From contig JADBEO010000014.1 in NCBI GenBank assembly GCA_031316315.1, positions 1 to 64,000 of the forward strand: a stretch of DNA of 64,000 nt, given 5' to 3'. The DNA comes from Chelatococcus sambhunathii (lineage in GTDB: Bacteria; Pseudomonadota; Alphaproteobacteria; Rhizobiales; Methylopilaceae). The notes under the pieces were generated by a model. It ran no database searches, was not told the origin of the DNA, and saw only the letters and a program-made list of their open reading frames with translations. This document shows positions 46,279 to 56,643 of this stretch, in pieces. Numbering within the stretch: position 1 is the first letter of the stretch; each line of letters begins with the position of its first letter. Both the position numbers and the translations under genes were made by a program.

Positions 46279-48522
46279 ATGAGCGAACTCGCCCCGCCGC
46301 CCGAGGACGGCGTTCTTCCAGTCGACCTCAGGTCGGCGCTCGAGGAACGCTACCTTGCCTATGCGCTCTCGACGATCACACAGCGCGCCCTGCCGGATGT
46401 CCGGGACGGGCTGAAGCCGGTGCATCGTCGCGTGCTGTGGGCGATGCGCGAGCTTCGCCTCGATCCCGGCGCCGCCTTCAAGAAATGCGCCCGCGTCGTC
46501 GGCGACGTCATCGGCAAGTACCATCCGCATGGCGACCAGTCGGTCTATGACGCGCTCGTGCGCCTCGCGCAGAATTTCGCGCAGCGCTGGCCGCTGGTCG
46601 AAGGGCAGGGCAACTTTGGCAATGTCGACGGCGATAACGCCGCGGCGATGCGCTACACCGAGGCGCGCCTCACCGAGGTCGCTCGCCTGCTGCTCGACGG
46701 GCTCGACGAGGACGCCGTCGACTTCCGTCCGACCTATGACGGCTCGGAACAGGAGCCGATCGTCCTCCCGGGCGCCTTCCCGAACCTCCTCGCCAACGGC
46801 AGCCAGGGCATCGCGGTCGGCATGGCGACGTCGATTCCGCCGCACAACGTGGCGGAGTTGGTGCGCGCGGCGCGCGTCCTGCTCGAAAATCCAAAGGCTG
46901 AGACCGAAGAGCTTCTGACGCACGTCCTCGGCCCGGATTTCCCCACCGGCGGCGTCATCGTCGATTCCGCGTCCGTCATCGCCGAGAGCTACCGCACAGG
47001 CCGCGGCTCGTTCCGCACCCGCGCCCGCTGGTCGGTCGAGGATCTCGGACGCGGGACATGGGTCGCTGTCGTCACCGAAATCCCCTACGGCATCCCGAAA
47101 AGCCGGCTGGTCGAGCGCATCGCGGAGCTGATCAACGACCGCAAGCTGCCGCTGGTCGTCGACGTGCGCGACGAGTCGACCGAGGACATCCGCCTGGTGC
47201 TAGAGCCGCGCGCGCGGCAGGTCGACCCGATCGTGATGATGGAGTCGGTCTTCAAGCTCACCGAGCTCGAGACGCGTATTCCGATCAACATGAACGTGCT
47301 GGTGCGCGGCCAGACCCCGATGGTGCTCGGCCTGAAGGACGCGCTGCGCCACTGGCTCGACCATCGCCGCGAGGTCATCCAGCGCCGCGCCCGGCATCGG
47401 CTCGACGCCATCGTGCGCAGGCTGGAGATCCTCGATGGCCTGCTGATCGCCTTCCTCAACGTCGACGAGGTGATCCGCATCGTCCGTCAGGCGGACGATC
47501 CCAAGGCCGATCTCATGGCGGCCTTCGCGCTGACCGAGCTGCAGGCCGACGCCATCCTCAACATGCGGCTGCGCTCGCTGGCCAAGCTCGAAGAGATCGA
47601 GATCCGCCGCGAGCACGAGAAGCTGACCAAGGAGGGCGAGGAGCTGCGCGCCCTGCTCGGCTCCGAGGCGCGCCAGTGGACGCGGGTGAAAAAGGAGCTC
47701 GACGGGCTCGAAAAGACATTTGGGCCGGACACCCCGCTCGGCAAGCGTCGCACCACCTTCGAGGCTCCGCCTTCGGCCGCCGCGGGCGACGTCGCCGACG
47801 CCTTCGTCGAGCGTGAGCCGATCACGGTCGTGATCTCGGAAAAGGGGTGGATCCGCGCGCTGAAGGGGCATGTCGCGGACGTCTCGGGTCTCGCCTTCAA
47901 GACCGACGACAAGCTGAAGTTCGCCTTCCCCAGCGAGACCACGGCGAAGCTGCTGATCGTCGCCTCGAACGGCAAGGTCTTCACCCTCGACGCCTCGAAG
48001 CTGCCCGGCGGGCGCGGCACGGGCGAGCCGATCCGGCTGATGGTCGATTTCGACGAGGGGGCCGGGATCGTCGCCGCTTTCGCGCACAAGGCGGGGCGCA
48101 AGCGGCTCGTTGTCACCAGCGAGGCGCGCGGCTTTCTCGTCGGCGAGGACCAGCTGCTGTCCTCGACGCGCAAGGGCCGGCAGGTCGTCAATATGGATGC
48201 GAAGGCGAGCGTCCTGCTATTCGCGGAGGCCGAAGGCGACACGGTCGCGATCGTCGGACAGAACAGGAAGCTGCTGCTGTTCCCGATCGCGCAGGTCGCC
48301 GAGATGGCGCGCGGCGCGGGCGTCCGCCTCCAGCGCTACAAGGAGGGCGGGGTCTCGGACGCGAAGGTCTTTGCGGTCGCGGACGGCCTGACCTTCACGA
48401 CCAACGGCGGCGTCGCGCGGCGGGTGTCCGGCGAGGAGCTCCGCGACTGGCTCGGCAATCGCGCAGAGGCGGGGAGGCTCCCGCCGCACGGCTTCCCGAA
48501 GTCGAACCGGTTCGGGGGGTAG
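46279..48522 (+). CDS. parC: DNA topoisomerase IV subunit A
   Basis: ParC decatenates daughter chromosomes together with ParE. The 747-residue protein has the winged-helix start [48 protein letters not shown], and the DNA-cleaving Tyr126 in [14 protein letters not shown], preceded by [16 protein letters not shown]-terminal beta-propeller (about 500-747) contains blades such as [17 protein letters not shown] and [10 protein letters not shown]. It lacks the GyrA-box and extended C-terminus of GyrA, so ParC is preferred. The serine/threonine at the quinolone site cannot be judged by eye. Confidence 0.95.
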   Translation: MSELAPPPEDGVLPVDLRSALEERYLAYALSTITQRALPDVRDGLKPVHRRVLWAMRELRLDPGAAFKKCARVVGDVIGKYHPHGDQSVYDALVRLAQNFAQRWPLVEGQGNFGNVDGDNAAAMRYTEARLTEVARLLLDGLDEDAVDFRPTYDGSEQEPIVLPGAFPNLLANGSQGIAVGMATSIPPHNVAELVRAARVLLENPKAETEELLTHVLGPDFPTGGVIVDSASVIAESYRTGRGSFRTRARWSVEDLGRGTWVAVVTEIPYGIPKSRLVERIAELINDRKLPLVVDVRDESTEDIRLVLEPRARQVDPIVMMESVFKLTELETRIPINMNVLVRGQTPMVLGLKDALRHWLDHRREVIQRRARHRLDAIVRRLEILDGLLIAFLNVDEVIRIVRQADDPKADLMAAFALTELQADAILNMRLRSLAKLEEIEIRREHEKLTKEGEELRALLGSEARQWTRVKKELDGLEKTFGPDTPLGKRRTTFEAPPSAAAGDVADAFVEREPITVVISEKGWIRALKGHVADVSGLAFKTDDKLKFAFPSETTAKLLIVASNGKVFTLDASKLPGGRGTGEPIRLMVDFDEGAGIVAAFAHKAGRKRLVVTSEARGFLVGEDQLLSSTRKGRQVVNMDAKASVLLFAEAEGDTVAIVGQNRKLLLFPIAQVAEMARGAGVRLQRYKEGGVSDAKVFAVADGLTFTTNGGVARRVSGEELRDWLGNRAEAGRLPPHGFPKSNRFGG

Positions 48523-48602
48523 TATAAATAATGCGACATCTGTCGTTACTTCTGGCTGCTGTGCCGACGAACAACGGTTCGAACTCGATTTGAGATAGTC
48601 TC

Positions 48603-49715
48603 ATGGCTGGGAACATTGAGGATGTTTTACGTAATTCCGACGGGCTCAAGTCGATCTTGAATGAAGCTAAAATTGCATTTTTCTTTCGAAAAAAAGGGTG
48701 GCCGAGCGAACAAAGCAAATATTATGTGGACCAAGATACTGGTAAACTGCGCGAAATTGACGTATTTGCTTCCAAGCATTACTCTCCGCCTCGGCTTGCT
48801 CCTTCTGACGGAAGTCCAATAATAAATATTAACGTTGTATGTGAGCGGAAATCACTTGATAATCTTAATATAATTTTCCACTCTCCGCCGCCCGATTTGC
48901 TATGGCGTAATTCTTTGGAGCACTTCTGGTTAGGTTGGATAGAAGAGTTAAGAGATATAACTCTGCAAATCGCAACCGATTTTTCTATCTCGGACGTTCG
49001 CATAATAAATCGAGTTCATGATTATCTGACAGCACGAGCATATCCTATAAATTCGCGAGCATTGTGTGTTCATGTCGACTTAACCCCGCCGCCGGTCGAT
49101 ATCCAAGTTACTGCTTTCCGTGAGGCTCGCGGTGCGAAGTCATTCAGTGACGATACAATCGAAGACGCCCGAGTTGGCCCACTTTGGAATGCGATACGCG
49201 CTAACCTGTCAGCTATAAAGGCCGTAAGAACGCAGGCAAGTATCGCAACGCGAAGTTGGATACATGGAATTGATTTTAGACTGGAGGGACCCGATCGGTT
49301 CAAAAAGCTAGCTGGATTCTTTATAGATACAGAATTGCTAAGAAACGTCTTTTTTCATTCGTTTGTCGTGGTTGATTCGCGGCTTTGGCGAGTAGTCAGG
49401 GAGCGAGTTGCTGAGGTGCATTCGGCTCGAGTATTTATAAGCACAGTTGATAATGAAACAAGGTATGTTGACATTGTGAATGCTCGCTTTTCGGAGCTGT
49501 ATATTTCCAACATGCTGAGGCACTTTTCTCGATCGGCTCGTAAATCCAATTCCAGATTGAAGCGTTTTATAGAGTCTGCAGACTGGATGCCGGGTCAGAT
49601 GGAGGAAGAGCTAGCCAGAATATTGGAGTTGCCTGCCGGAAGAGAAAGTACAAACGTATTCACGTCACGGTTGGACAATGATTTTAGGAAAAGCCCAAGT
49701 AATATTGGCGGCTAG
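48603..49715 (+). CDS. AT-rich orphan gene, probable PD-(D/E)XK nuclease-fold protein
   Basis: I do not recognise the family of this 370-residue protein. Near its N-terminus a helix plus AFFFRKKGWPSEQSKYYV is followed by LREIDVFASKHY and ININVVCERKS, giving E...D and E-x-K at the spacing of a restriction-endonuclease-like active site (Asp about 58, Glu/Lys about 81-83). The rest (about 110-370) has no recognised domain. There is no signal peptide. Codon use and base composition are strikingly more AT-rich than all neighbours, and it separates parC from bpt, which are close in related genomes. It is therefore a likely recent acquisition; a defence role is possible but unproven, and no partner gene is visible. 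Confidence 0.6.
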   Translation: MAGNIEDVLRNSDGLKSILNEAKIAFFFRKKGWPSEQSKYYVDQDTGKLREIDVFASKHYSPPRLAPSDGSPIININVVCERKSLDNLNIIFHSPPPDLLWRNSLEHFWLGWIEELRDITLQIATDFSISDVRIINRVHDYLTARAYPINSRALCVHVDLTPPPVDIQVTAFREARGAKSFSDDTIEDARVGPLWNAIRANLSAIKAVRTQASIATRSWIHGIDFRLEGPDRFKKLAGFFIDTELLRNVFFHSFVVVDSRLWRVVRERVAEVHSARVFISTVDNETRYVDIVNARFSELYISNMLRHFSRSARKSNSRLKRFIESADWMPGQMEEELARILELPAGRESTNVFTSRLDNDFRKSPSNIGG

Positions 49716-49845
49716 ATATTTAAGAAGTATGAAAAACATTTATAGTTAGGTTTGGAGCTGAGAAGGCAGGTAGGTGCAACAGGAGAGCATTGACGAGGCG
49801 GTTTGTCAGCTCTGAGTCTAAGTTGAGGATGCTGTATGAACCCGC

Positions 49846-50598
49846 TCACTCGCCCTCGCGCAGCGCCCAGCCCGTCGGGCTCAGGAACTCCTGCGGCCTG
49901 AAGCGGCGCTTGTAGTCCATCTTGGGCGAGCCCTGGACCCAGTAGCCGAGATAGAGATAGGCGAGCCCGAGCTCCTTGGCGCGCATCACATGGTCGAGGA
50001 TGACGTGCGTGCCGAGGCCGCGGTCGGCCTCCTCGGGATCGTAGAAGGAATAGACCAGCGACAGCCCGTCCGAGAGCCGGTCGACCAGCGCGACCGCCAG
50101 CAGCGGGCCCTGGCCGCGGCCGTTGATCGCCGTGTCCGGTCCGCGCCGGCGGTATTCGACCAGGCCGGTGCGGACGTGGCTGTCCTCCACCATGGTGGCG
50201 TAATCGAGCACCGTCATGTCGACCATGCCGCCGTCCGAGTGCCGGGCGTCGAGATAGGAGCGGAACAGCGAGTACTGTTCGCTGGTCGGCGTCGCGCCGA
50301 GTTCATGGCGCACGACATCGCTGTTGATCTGGCGGTTGCGGCGGAAGGCCTTGGTCCAGATGAACTCGTCGACCCGCACTCGGATCGAGACGCAGGCGCG
50401 GCAGCTTTCGCAGGCCGGCCGGTAGGCGATCGTCTGGCTGCGACGGAAGCCGCCATGTGTCAGCAGGTCGTTCAGCGTGGCCGCCTGCTCGCCGACCAGA
50501 TGGGTGAACACCTTCCGCTCGTACTGACCCTTGAGGTAAGGGCAGGGCGAAGGCGCGGTCAGGTAGAACTGCGGCGTGTCGCGCGAATGTGCGGTCAA
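49846..50598 (-). CDS. bpt: Aspartate/glutamate leucyltransferase
   Basis: It transfers Leu from leucyl-tRNA to N-terminal Asp or Glu, marking proteins for the ClpS/ClpAP N-degron pathway. The 250-residue protein has [49 protein letters not shown] and the GNAT-like C-terminal half with [37 protein letters not shown]. The CxxC cluster and length match Bpt/Ate1 bacterial proteins. It is part of the parC-bpt-RDD neighbourhood. Confidence 0.95.
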   Translation of the reverse strand: MTAHSRDTPQFYLTAPSPCPYLKGQYERKVFTHLVGEQAATLNDLLTHGGFRRSQTIAYRPACESCRACVSIRVRVDEFIWTKAFRRNRQINSDVVRHELGATPTSEQYSLFRSYLDARHSDGGMVDMTVLDYATMVEDSHVRTGLVEYRRRGPDTAINGRGQGPLLAVALVDRLSDGLSLVYSFYDPEEADRGLGTHVILDHVMRAKELGLAYLYLGYWVQGSPKMDYKRRFRPQEFLSPTGWALREGE

Positions 50599-50701
50599 GT
50601 GCCAGACGTCCTCGCCGACGCCGCGGTCCCGCCCGCGACGCCGTATGAGTCTAGAAGGATATCAGCAGCTTGGGCGCGGGCAAGCGGCTTCAGCTGTGCG
50701 T

Positions 50702-51205
50702 TCAGACGCGGCCCTCGAGCGTCCCCTTGTCGACGAACAGCGTGCCGAGCACGAGGTCATGCAGCAGCTGCTTGCGGCGCGTCAGCAGGCCGACGATCAG
50801 GACGAACGGCGTCAGGAAGGTGATCGACATGTAGAGCAGCACGACATGCGCCGCGGCGATCACGAAGCCGGGCTTGGCCCCATACCCGATGCGGCAGGTG
50901 AGGCCGGTGAGCCGCATGCCCCAGGTGGAGGCCCGGTCGCCGCCAAGCGTCGCGCCGGAATAGAGGATCGCGATCGCCTGGAACAGGAACGGATAGAGCA
51001 TCCAGCCGAGCCCGAGCGTCAGAACGCCGAGCACGCCGACGATCGGGATCGCGATCAGGGTCAGCGTGCAGACGATGGCGAAGTCGACGCAGAAGGCCAG
51101 CACGCGGCGGCTCAGCACGCCCTCATAAAGCCTCGGGTCCACGAGCGGATCGACGAGGTCGCGCGGCGGGACGGCGGACGGATAGAGCGGGCTGGAGGTC
51201 GTCAT
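50702..51205 (-). CDS. RDD-family membrane protein
   Basis: The 167-residue inner-membrane protein has VLSRRVLAFCVDFAIVCTL (RDD-type R...D motif in the first helix), GGDRASTWGMRLTGL and a third hydrophobic segment before RKQLLHDLVLGTLFVDK, the conserved end of the family. Function of RDD proteins is unclear; some act as Na+/H+ antiporters. It is transcribed before bpt in the same direction, with 103 bases between. Confidence 0.9.
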   Translation of the reverse strand: MTTSSPLYPSAVPPRDLVDPLVDPRLYEGVLSRRVLAFCVDFAIVCTLTLIAIPIVGVLGVLTLGLGWMLYPFLFQAIAILYSGATLGGDRASTWGMRLTGLTCRIGYGAKPGFVIAAAHVVLLYMSITFLTPFVLIVGLLTRRKQLLHDLVLGTLFVDKGTLEGRV

Positions 51206-51447
51206 GAGAGTGGGCGGCTCCGGTCGTTCGGCAGGACGTCAGCGTCCTAGGGAAGAAATCTGGTGCGCGTTCTGGTCGACCGCAAGCGGCGGTGGTCCGC
51301 CGCCGGGACTTCCTCCGGTCTGGGAGAAATCGGATGTCTCTAAGCAGAACTACTGGCGCCCGGCGCGAATGAATCTCCCTACTCTCCGGCTCGCGCCGAT
51401 CGGCCCTGCGTCAGCCGGGGACGCAACAACAACCCAAGGGAGAGAAG

Positions 51448-51873
51448 ATGAAGACCTTCATGTTCAAAACGTCCGCGATCGCTGCGGGTTCTCTGGCGCT
51501 GTTCGCCGCGTCCGCGGCTCCGGCGTCGGCCGACGTCTGCGTCAGGTTGAACGGCGGCTCGTTCAGCGGCGACATCGGCTTTTTCCGGTTCAAAGGCGAA
51601 CTGCCGACCGAGCCCAACCAGGTCGTGTCCCTGGCCGGCCGCGCCGCTGGTCTCAGCCCGGCATGGGGCGTCGCGGTGACGCCGAAGGCGGGCAGCGGCC
51701 AGAACTATGTGGAGCTCGGCGTGTCGTTCTTTATCGACGGCGTGCAGGGCCAGTTCGATGTCGCCTTCTCGCCTGCGACCTCAAAGAAGGGTGAGGGAAG
51801 CGCCAGCTTCGGCGAATACGGCCTCGGGGACTCGGTGAAGGCGAAGATCGTCCCGTGCAGCGACGAGCCGTGA
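51448..51873 (+). CDS. Secreted hypothetical protein
   Basis: The 141-residue product has a signal peptide (KTSAIAAGSLALFAASAAPASA) and a small domain with two Cys (DVCVRLNGGSFSGDIGFF near the start, IVPCSDEP at the end) that could pair. No family is recognised. AAGGGAGAG seven bases before the ATG gives a clear start. It stands alone between the divergent RDD gene and the TlpA-like gene. Confidence 0.7.
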   Translation: MKTFMFKTSAIAAGSLALFAASAAPASADVCVRLNGGSFSGDIGFFRFKGELPTEPNQVVSLAGRAAGLSPAWGVAVTPKAGSGQNYVELGVSFFIDGVQGQFDVAFSPATSKKGEGSASFGEYGLGDSVKAKIVPCSDEP

Positions 51874-51970
51874 ACTTACGCAGCCGATAACGAGACTGGG
51901 ATTGAGCGCTTGTGGTCGCTCGCGCGGCGCCACTTGACCAAGCGTCGGCGACGGAGACATCGTCTGTGAG

Positions 51971-52564
51971 GTGTCATGGAGGATCTGCCGCGTGTCGGCG
52001 ATCGCGAGCGTCACGTTCGGGCGGGTTTGCGCTGCGCGGGCGGCTTCCGCCGCCGCCGTGCTGCTAGCGTCGCTGACGATCGCTCCCGCCGCCGAATACG
52101 GCGCGCTCGCCACGTTTGAGGGCCTTCCCAAGGCCCCCATCGCCGCCACGGATCTTGGCGGCGCTCCCTTGTCGATCGCGGCGGATCCGGGTCGGGTGAC
52201 GCTGGTCCATTTCTTCGCCAGCTGGTGCGAGCCCTGCGTCACGGAACTGCCCGAGCTTTCGCGCTTCGCCGAGGAGCGGCGCGATCGGGTCCGCTTCGTC
52301 GGCGTGAATGTCGCCGAGCCGGCGGTTCGCGCGCAGAAATTCGCGGCGCGCTTCGCGCTGCCGGGGCCCGTCGCGCTGGACGAGAACAAGTCGATCGCCA
52401 GCGCCTTCCGCGTGCGCGGACTGCCCGCGACCGTGCTGATCGCGCCCGGCGGCGCAACGTCGCTCGCCGCCGCCGGCCCGCTCCACTGGAATTCCGCCGA
52501 AACCGCCCGGGCCATCGACGGCCTCGCGCGATCCAACAAGAAGCCCCAAGGAGAACAGCCATGA
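51971..52564 (+). CDS. TlpA/ResA-like thioredoxin
   Basis: The 197-residue protein has an N-terminal hydrophobic signal/anchor and a thioredoxin fold with [21 protein letters not shown] (Cys86, Cys89), followed by the cis-Pro region [14 protein letters not shown]. Such proteins reduce or isomerise periplasmic disulphides, often for cytochrome c or a dedicated partner. The start is a GTG at 51971, with a second possible GTG seven codons on. Its stop overlaps the ATG of the transglutaminase gene (ATGA), so the two are coupled. Confidence 0.85.
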   Translation: MSWRICRVSAIASVTFGRVCAARAASAAAVLLASLTIAPAAEYGALATFEGLPKAPIAATDLGGAPLSIAADPGRVTLVHFFASWCEPCVTELPELSRFAEERRDRVRFVGVNVAEPAVRAQKFAARFALPGPVALDENKSIASAFRVRGLPATVLIAPGGATSLAAAGPLHWNSAETARAIDGLARSNKKPQGEQP

Positions 52565-53652
52565 TGCATCGTCGGACCATCCTGAAGACCGGCGTGGCCG
52601 CCCTCGGCGTCGCGGCTCTCGGCCGCAGCGCGCTCGCGGGCGAGGCCGCCGTCTTCGCGCCGAAGCCGGGGGCTTGGCGCAGCTTCGAAATCCGCACGCG
52701 GATCGAACTCGCGCCATCGAAGGGTATCTCCCGGGTCTGGGTCCCGACGCCGAGCTTCGCCGCGGACGACTGGACGAAGCCTGGCGAGACGCGCATCGAG
52801 GGCAACGCGGCGAAGGCCGACCTCGTCGCGGGCCCCGTCGGCATGGCGGTCGCCGAATGGAAGGAAGGCGCGGAGCAGCCGCGCATCGAGGTGGTGAGCC
52901 GCGTCTCGACCCGCGACCGCGACGTGTCGTCGGCGGACGGCGCCGACGCGCTCTCGGGCGCCGACCGCGAAAAGTATCTGGCCGCGACCAGGCTCATCCC
53001 GACGGACGGCATCGTCGCGAGGACCGCCGCAAACATCGTCGGTTCGGAGACCGACGATCGCGCCAAGGCGAAGGCGATCTACGAATGGGTCGTGCAGAAC
53101 ACCCATCGCGACGCCAAGGTGCGCGGCTGCGGTCTCGGCGACATCGCCACGATGCTCGAAAGCGGCAACCTCGGCGGCAAGTGCGCCGACATCAACGCGC
53201 TCTATGTCGGCCTCGCCCGCGCGGCCGGCCTGCCGGCCCGCGACGTCTACGGCATCCGCGTCGCGCCCTCGCGCTTCGGCTACAAGAGCCTCGGCGCGAA
53301 CAGCGAGACCATCACCAAGTCGCAGCACTGCCGCGCGGAAGTCTGGCTCGACGGGGCGGGCTGGTTCCCGGTCGACCCGGCGGACGTGCGCAAGGTCGCG
53401 CTCGAGGAGCCGCCGGCCAACCTCTCGCTCGACGATCCGAAGGTGACGGCGGCCCGCGCCGCTCTGTTCGGATCCTGGGAGACCAACTGGCTCGCCTACA
53501 ACGACGCCCACGACGTCAAGCTGCCCGGTTCGCAGGCCGCGCCGCTCGGCTTCTTCATGTATCCGCAGGCGGAAACTGTCGCGGGCCTGCTGGACTGTCT
53601 CGACCCGGACAGCTTCAAATACGCGATCACGGCGCGCGAAGTGACAGCTTAA
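52561..53652 (+). CDS. Tat-exported transglutaminase-like protein
   Basis: The 363-residue protein starts with a twin-arginine signal ([19 protein letters not shown]...ALAG). The transglutaminase core has [23 protein letters not shown] with Cys208, [10 protein letters not shown] with His256 and PVDPADV with Asp272, a complete papain-like triad. Export by Tat implies folding in the cytoplasm before transport. Being coupled to a periplasmic thioredoxin suggests that Cys208 or another thiol is kept reduced by it; this is inference. The substrate is unknown. It is unrelated by position to the two transglutaminases at 32-38 kb. Confidence 0.87.
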   Translation: MMHRRTILKTGVAALGVAALGRSALAGEAAVFAPKPGAWRSFEIRTRIELAPSKGISRVWVPTPSFAADDWTKPGETRIEGNAAKADLVAGPVGMAVAEWKEGAEQPRIEVVSRVSTRDRDVSSADGADALSGADREKYLAATRLIPTDGIVARTAANIVGSETDDRAKAKAIYEWVVQNTHRDAKVRGCGLGDIATMLESGNLGGKCADINALYVGLARAAGLPARDVYGIRVAPSRFGYKSLGANSETITKSQHCRAEVWLDGAGWFPVDPADVRKVALEEPPANLSLDDPKVTAARAALFGSWETNWLAYNDAHDVKLPGSQAAPLGFFMYPQAETVAGLLDCLDPDSFKYAITAREVTA

Positions 53653-53660
53653 CCTTCCTT

Positions 53661-53780
53661 CTTGTCCCGGCCTCCGAGCCGGGCCCCGGAAGCGCGACGT
53701 CGCGGACGAGTCGTCGTGGTCGCGAGGGTCGTTCTTCGCCCTTAGCGCGTCTGGGGTCCCGGCTCGGAGACCGGGACAAG
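53661..53780. repeat. REP-like inverted repeat, family D
   Basis: Arms starting cttgtcccggcctccgagcc (53661-53687) and the near-complement ending ctcggagaccgggacaag (53753-53780) flank about 65 bases of unique sequence. It lies between the transglutaminase gene and the convergent dinB-like gene. The pattern differs from the other three elements of the window. Confidence 0.75.
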
Positions 53781-53789
53781 GTTTATGGG

Positions 53790-54299
53790 CTATCTCGCGC
53801 CGATCGTGCGCTGAAACGCCAGCAGGTCGAGCACGGGTCCGGCCTCGCGTCCGCCGAAGCGCGTGACGAGCGCATGCGCTTGGCCGCGGTGGTGGGTCTG
53901 GTGGTTGAACAGATGCGCGAGCGCATCCGCGCGCGGCTGCTCGACGACGTCGGGCGTCGTGACGCGCCGGTAGCGGAAAACGCCTCCGAGGTCGTCGTCG
54001 CTCAGGCGTTCTATCCAGTCGATGATGCGCCGATCCTCAGCCCTGCGGGCCGCGCGAAGCGGCTCGAACGTCTCGAACAGGACGGCGTCGAGCCTGTCCG
54101 GCGCCTCGCCCTCGCCGGTCAGGCGCCTCATCCAGATCCGGTCAGTGACGAGGAGATGGTTGAGCGTGCCGCGGAGCGAGCCGAAGAAGGCGCCGCCTTC
54201 CTGCTCGAAGGAGCCGGCCGGCAAGGACGCCACGGCGTCGTAGAGCCGCTCGTTGGCCCAGGCGTTGTAGCCGGCGAGCGTCGTCCAGTGAGCCTTCAT
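53790..54299 (-). CDS. DinB-family protein
   Basis: The 169-residue four-helix-bundle protein has [34 protein letters not shown] and [19 protein letters not shown]. The three histidines of NHLL, LFNHQTH and HHRGQ match the metal site of DinB/YfiT-like proteins, some of which are thiol-dependent S-transferases. The substrate is unknown. It is divergent from ndk. Confidence 0.88.
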   Translation of the reverse strand: MKAHWTTLAGYNAWANERLYDAVASLPAGSFEQEGGAFFGSLRGTLNHLLVTDRIWMRRLTGEGEAPDRLDAVLFETFEPLRAARRAEDRRIIDWIERLSDDDLGGVFRYRRVTTPDVVEQPRADALAHLFNHQTHHRGQAHALVTRFGGREAGPVLDLLAFQRTIGAR

Positions 54300-54503
54300 T
54301 GGTGGAGGTCTCCAATGCTTCCGCCGGATCCCGGCTGGCGTCGTCGCTTCCGCATTCGCCGCCGACCGCGAGCTCAGCGGCTCCTGAGCTTTCGCCCCGC
54401 GCGAGCCCGCGCTATAAGCCGCGCGCTTCCATCACCCTTCGGCGCGACGGGACCGCATGCCTCAAACCGCGGCCGCGCCCGATCACCAGACAAGGCGAAC
54501 CTC

Positions 54504-54926
54504 ATGGCCATCGAGCGCACCTTCTCGATCATCAAGCCCGACGCGACCCGTCGCAACATCACCGGCAAGATCCTGTCCTACATCGAGGCCGCCGGCCTGC
54601 GCGTCATCGCGCAGAAGCGCATCCACATGACCAAGGAGCAGGCCGAGGGTTTCTATGCGGTCCACAAGGAGCGGCCGTTCTTCAACGACCTCGTCTCGTT
54701 CATGATCTCCGGCCCCGTCGTCGTCCAGGTGCTCGAGGGCGAGAACGCGATCGCGAAGTACCGCGAGGTGATGGGCGCGACCAACCCGGCCAACGCCGCC
54801 GAGGGCACCATCCGCAAGGATTTCGCCGAGTCGATCGAGGCCAACTCGGTGCACGGCTCCGACGCGCCCGAGACGGCGAAGGAAGAGATCGCGTACTTCT
54901 TCACCGACAAAGAAATCGTCGGCTGA
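54504..54926 (+). CDS. ndk: Nucleoside diphosphate kinase
   Basis: It balances nucleoside triphosphates by transferring the gamma-phosphate through His117, found in [16 protein letters not shown]. The 140-residue length, [17 protein letters not shown] start and [27 protein letters not shown] segment are standard. A stem-loop follows at 54972. Confidence 0.98.
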   Translation: MAIERTFSIIKPDATRRNITGKILSYIEAAGLRVIAQKRIHMTKEQAEGFYAVHKERPFFNDLVSFMISGPVVVQVLEGENAIAKYREVMGATNPANAAEGTIRKDFAESIEANSVHGSDAPETAKEEIAYFFTDKEIVG

Positions 54927-54971
54927 ACGAAAGCGCTGGCGCCATTCCGTCGTCAGGTATGCATGATGCCA

Positions 54972-54997
54972 GGCGGCCGGTCGTTCGGCCGGCCGCC
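54972..54997. terminator. GC stem-loop after ndk
   Basis: Nine-base perfect arms ggcggccgg (54972-54980) and ccggccgcc (54989-54997) enclose an eight-base loop between ndk and the first TerC gene. No T-tract follows, so it is at best a weak terminator; it could equally affect the leader of the TerC gene. Confidence 0.35.
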
Positions 54998-55075
54998 ACG
55001 GGCCCGTCATGGGCGCAAAGCCGCAAACCGCCCAAAGAAGCGGCGCGGCGATAGGGAACGTTACGGAGGCGTCCC

Positions 55076-55777
55076 ATGACCTTCGGCTCGGCCGAATGGC
55101 TCGCGCTCGGCGAGATCATCTGGATCAATGCTTTGCTTTCGGGCGACAACGCTGTCGTCATCGCCATGGCCTGCCGGTCGCTTCCGGCCACGCAGCGCAA
55201 GGTCGGCATGGTCGCCGGCGCCGGAGTGGCCATCGGACTGCGTGTGCTGTTCACGCTGATCATCGTCCGGCTGCTCGGCATCCCATACCTGAAGATCGTT
55301 GGCGCACTCGCGCTGCTTTACATCGCCATCGATCTGGTGGGCCCGCAGGGCGCCGAGGATGAGCAGGGCGTCAAGAGCCATGAGAGCCTGTGGCGGGCGA
55401 TCATGACGATCGCGATCGCGGACGTCGTGATGAGCCTCGACAACGTCATCGCCATCGCGGGCGTGGCCGGCGACCATTTCGGTTTGCTGGTTCTCGGACT
55501 TGTGATCTCGGTTCCCATGATCGTCGCGGGCAGCGCCGTCATTCTCGCCATAATGGACAGGGTCCCGGTGATCGTGTGGGCCGGCGCCGCGCTGCTCGGC
55601 TACGTCGCAGGCGAGATGATCGTCTCCGATCATGCGCTCGAGGACAGGTTCGGCGCCGAGTATGTCCACAGCTGGGAGACCACTGCCGCCGTCACGCTGG
55701 CGATCGTCGTCGTGCTGGTCGGCTGGCTGATGAGAAGGATGCGAACCCGCGAACGGGTCGAGCATCCTTCGGGATGA
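55076..55777 (+). CDS. TerC-family membrane protein (first of two)
   Basis: The 233-residue protein has about seven membrane helices with the TerC signatures IIWINALLSGDNAVVIAMACRSLP and ADVVMSLDNVIAIAGVAG, whose Asp/Asn residues bind metal. TerC proteins are linked to manganese or calcium export, some acting at the secretion machinery. It is 42% or so alike by eye to the next gene, which starts 74 bases on. I saw no recognisable yybP-ykoY manganese riboswitch upstream. Confidence 0.92.
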   Translation: MTFGSAEWLALGEIIWINALLSGDNAVVIAMACRSLPATQRKVGMVAGAGVAIGLRVLFTLIIVRLLGIPYLKIVGALALLYIAIDLVGPQGAEDEQGVKSHESLWRAIMTIAIADVVMSLDNVIAIAGVAGDHFGLLVLGLVISVPMIVAGSAVILAIMDRVPVIVWAGAALLGYVAGEMIVSDHALEDRFGAEYVHSWETTAAVTLAIVVVLVGWLMRRMRTRERVEHPSG

Positions 55778-55851
55778 TCTGATCCGCCGTCTTCCGGCGG
55801 GCCCAATGTGACCAACGACCGGGCGCAACGCCCGGCGCTTCGGAGGACGGA

Positions 55852-56619
55852 ATGCAGTTCAGCTTCGCTTTCGACGACCCCACCTTCTGGGTGGGGTTGC
55901 TCCAGATCATCTGGATCGATCTGCTTCTGTCCGGCGACAACGCCGTGGTGATCGCGCTCGCCTGCCGCAAGCTTCCGCCCAGCCAGCGGAAGATGGGCAT
56001 CCTGCTCGGCGCGGGCGCCGCCGTCGGGCTGCGCATCATCTTCGCGTTCTTCATCACCTTCCTGCTCGGCGTGCCGTATCTGAAGGTCCTCGGCGGCGTC
56101 CTGCTGTTCTGGATCGCGATCAAGCTCGCGACCGACGAGCACGAAGAGCATTCGGACGTCGCAGCGAGCGAGAACCTCTGGGGCGCCGTCCGCACGATCG
56201 CCATAGCCGACGCGGTGATGAGCCTCGACAACGTGGTGGCGATCGCCGCGGCCGCGAAGGGGCATCCGGAGCTGTTCATCTTCGGCCTGCTGCTGACCAT
56301 CCCCCTGATCATCGCCGGCTCCACGCTTCTGAGCGCGGTCCTGCAGCGCTTCCCGATCCTCGTCTGGCTCGGCGCCGCCCTGCTTGGCTGGATCGCGGGC
56401 GAGATGATCGTCGGCGACGTCGCGGCGTTGAACTTCCTCGCCGGCCTCGACCCTGCATACGTCATCGACGACGCTCATAATCCCGGCCAGAAGATTTCTG
56501 TGGGATGGATCCACTATACCGCCGCCATCGTCGGAGCCGCGTTCGTCGTGCTGGTCGGCTTCGCTCTGAAGCGGCGCAAGCATGCGACCGCGGAGGGGAC
56601 GATCAAGGACGCGTCCTGA
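55852..56619 (+). CDS. TerC-family membrane protein (second of two)
   Basis: The 255-residue protein repeats the motifs of its neighbour: IIWIDLLLSGDNAVVIALACRKLP and ADAVMSLDNVVAIAAAAKG. It differs by a longer loop before the last helix (ALNFLAGLDPAYVIDDAHN). GGAGGA before the ATG gives the start. The two genes arose by duplication; whether they form a heteromer or export different metals is unknown. A good terminator follows. Confidence 0.92.
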   Translation: MQFSFAFDDPTFWVGLLQIIWIDLLLSGDNAVVIALACRKLPPSQRKMGILLGAGAAVGLRIIFAFFITFLLGVPYLKVLGGVLLFWIAIKLATDEHEEHSDVAASENLWGAVRTIAIADAVMSLDNVVAIAAAAKGHPELFIFGLLLTIPLIIAGSTLLSAVLQRFPILVWLGAALLGWIAGEMIVGDVAALNFLAGLDPAYVIDDAHNPGQKISVGWIHYTAAIVGAAFVVLVGFALKRRKHATAEGTIKDAS

Positions 56620-56643
56620 CCGCACGGTCAGCCTCGAAATACG

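Noticed and set aside
54927-55075. yybP-ykoY manganese riboswitch before the TerC gene
   Set aside because: I looked for the GGGGAGUAGC-type core and did not find it; only GC hairpins are present.
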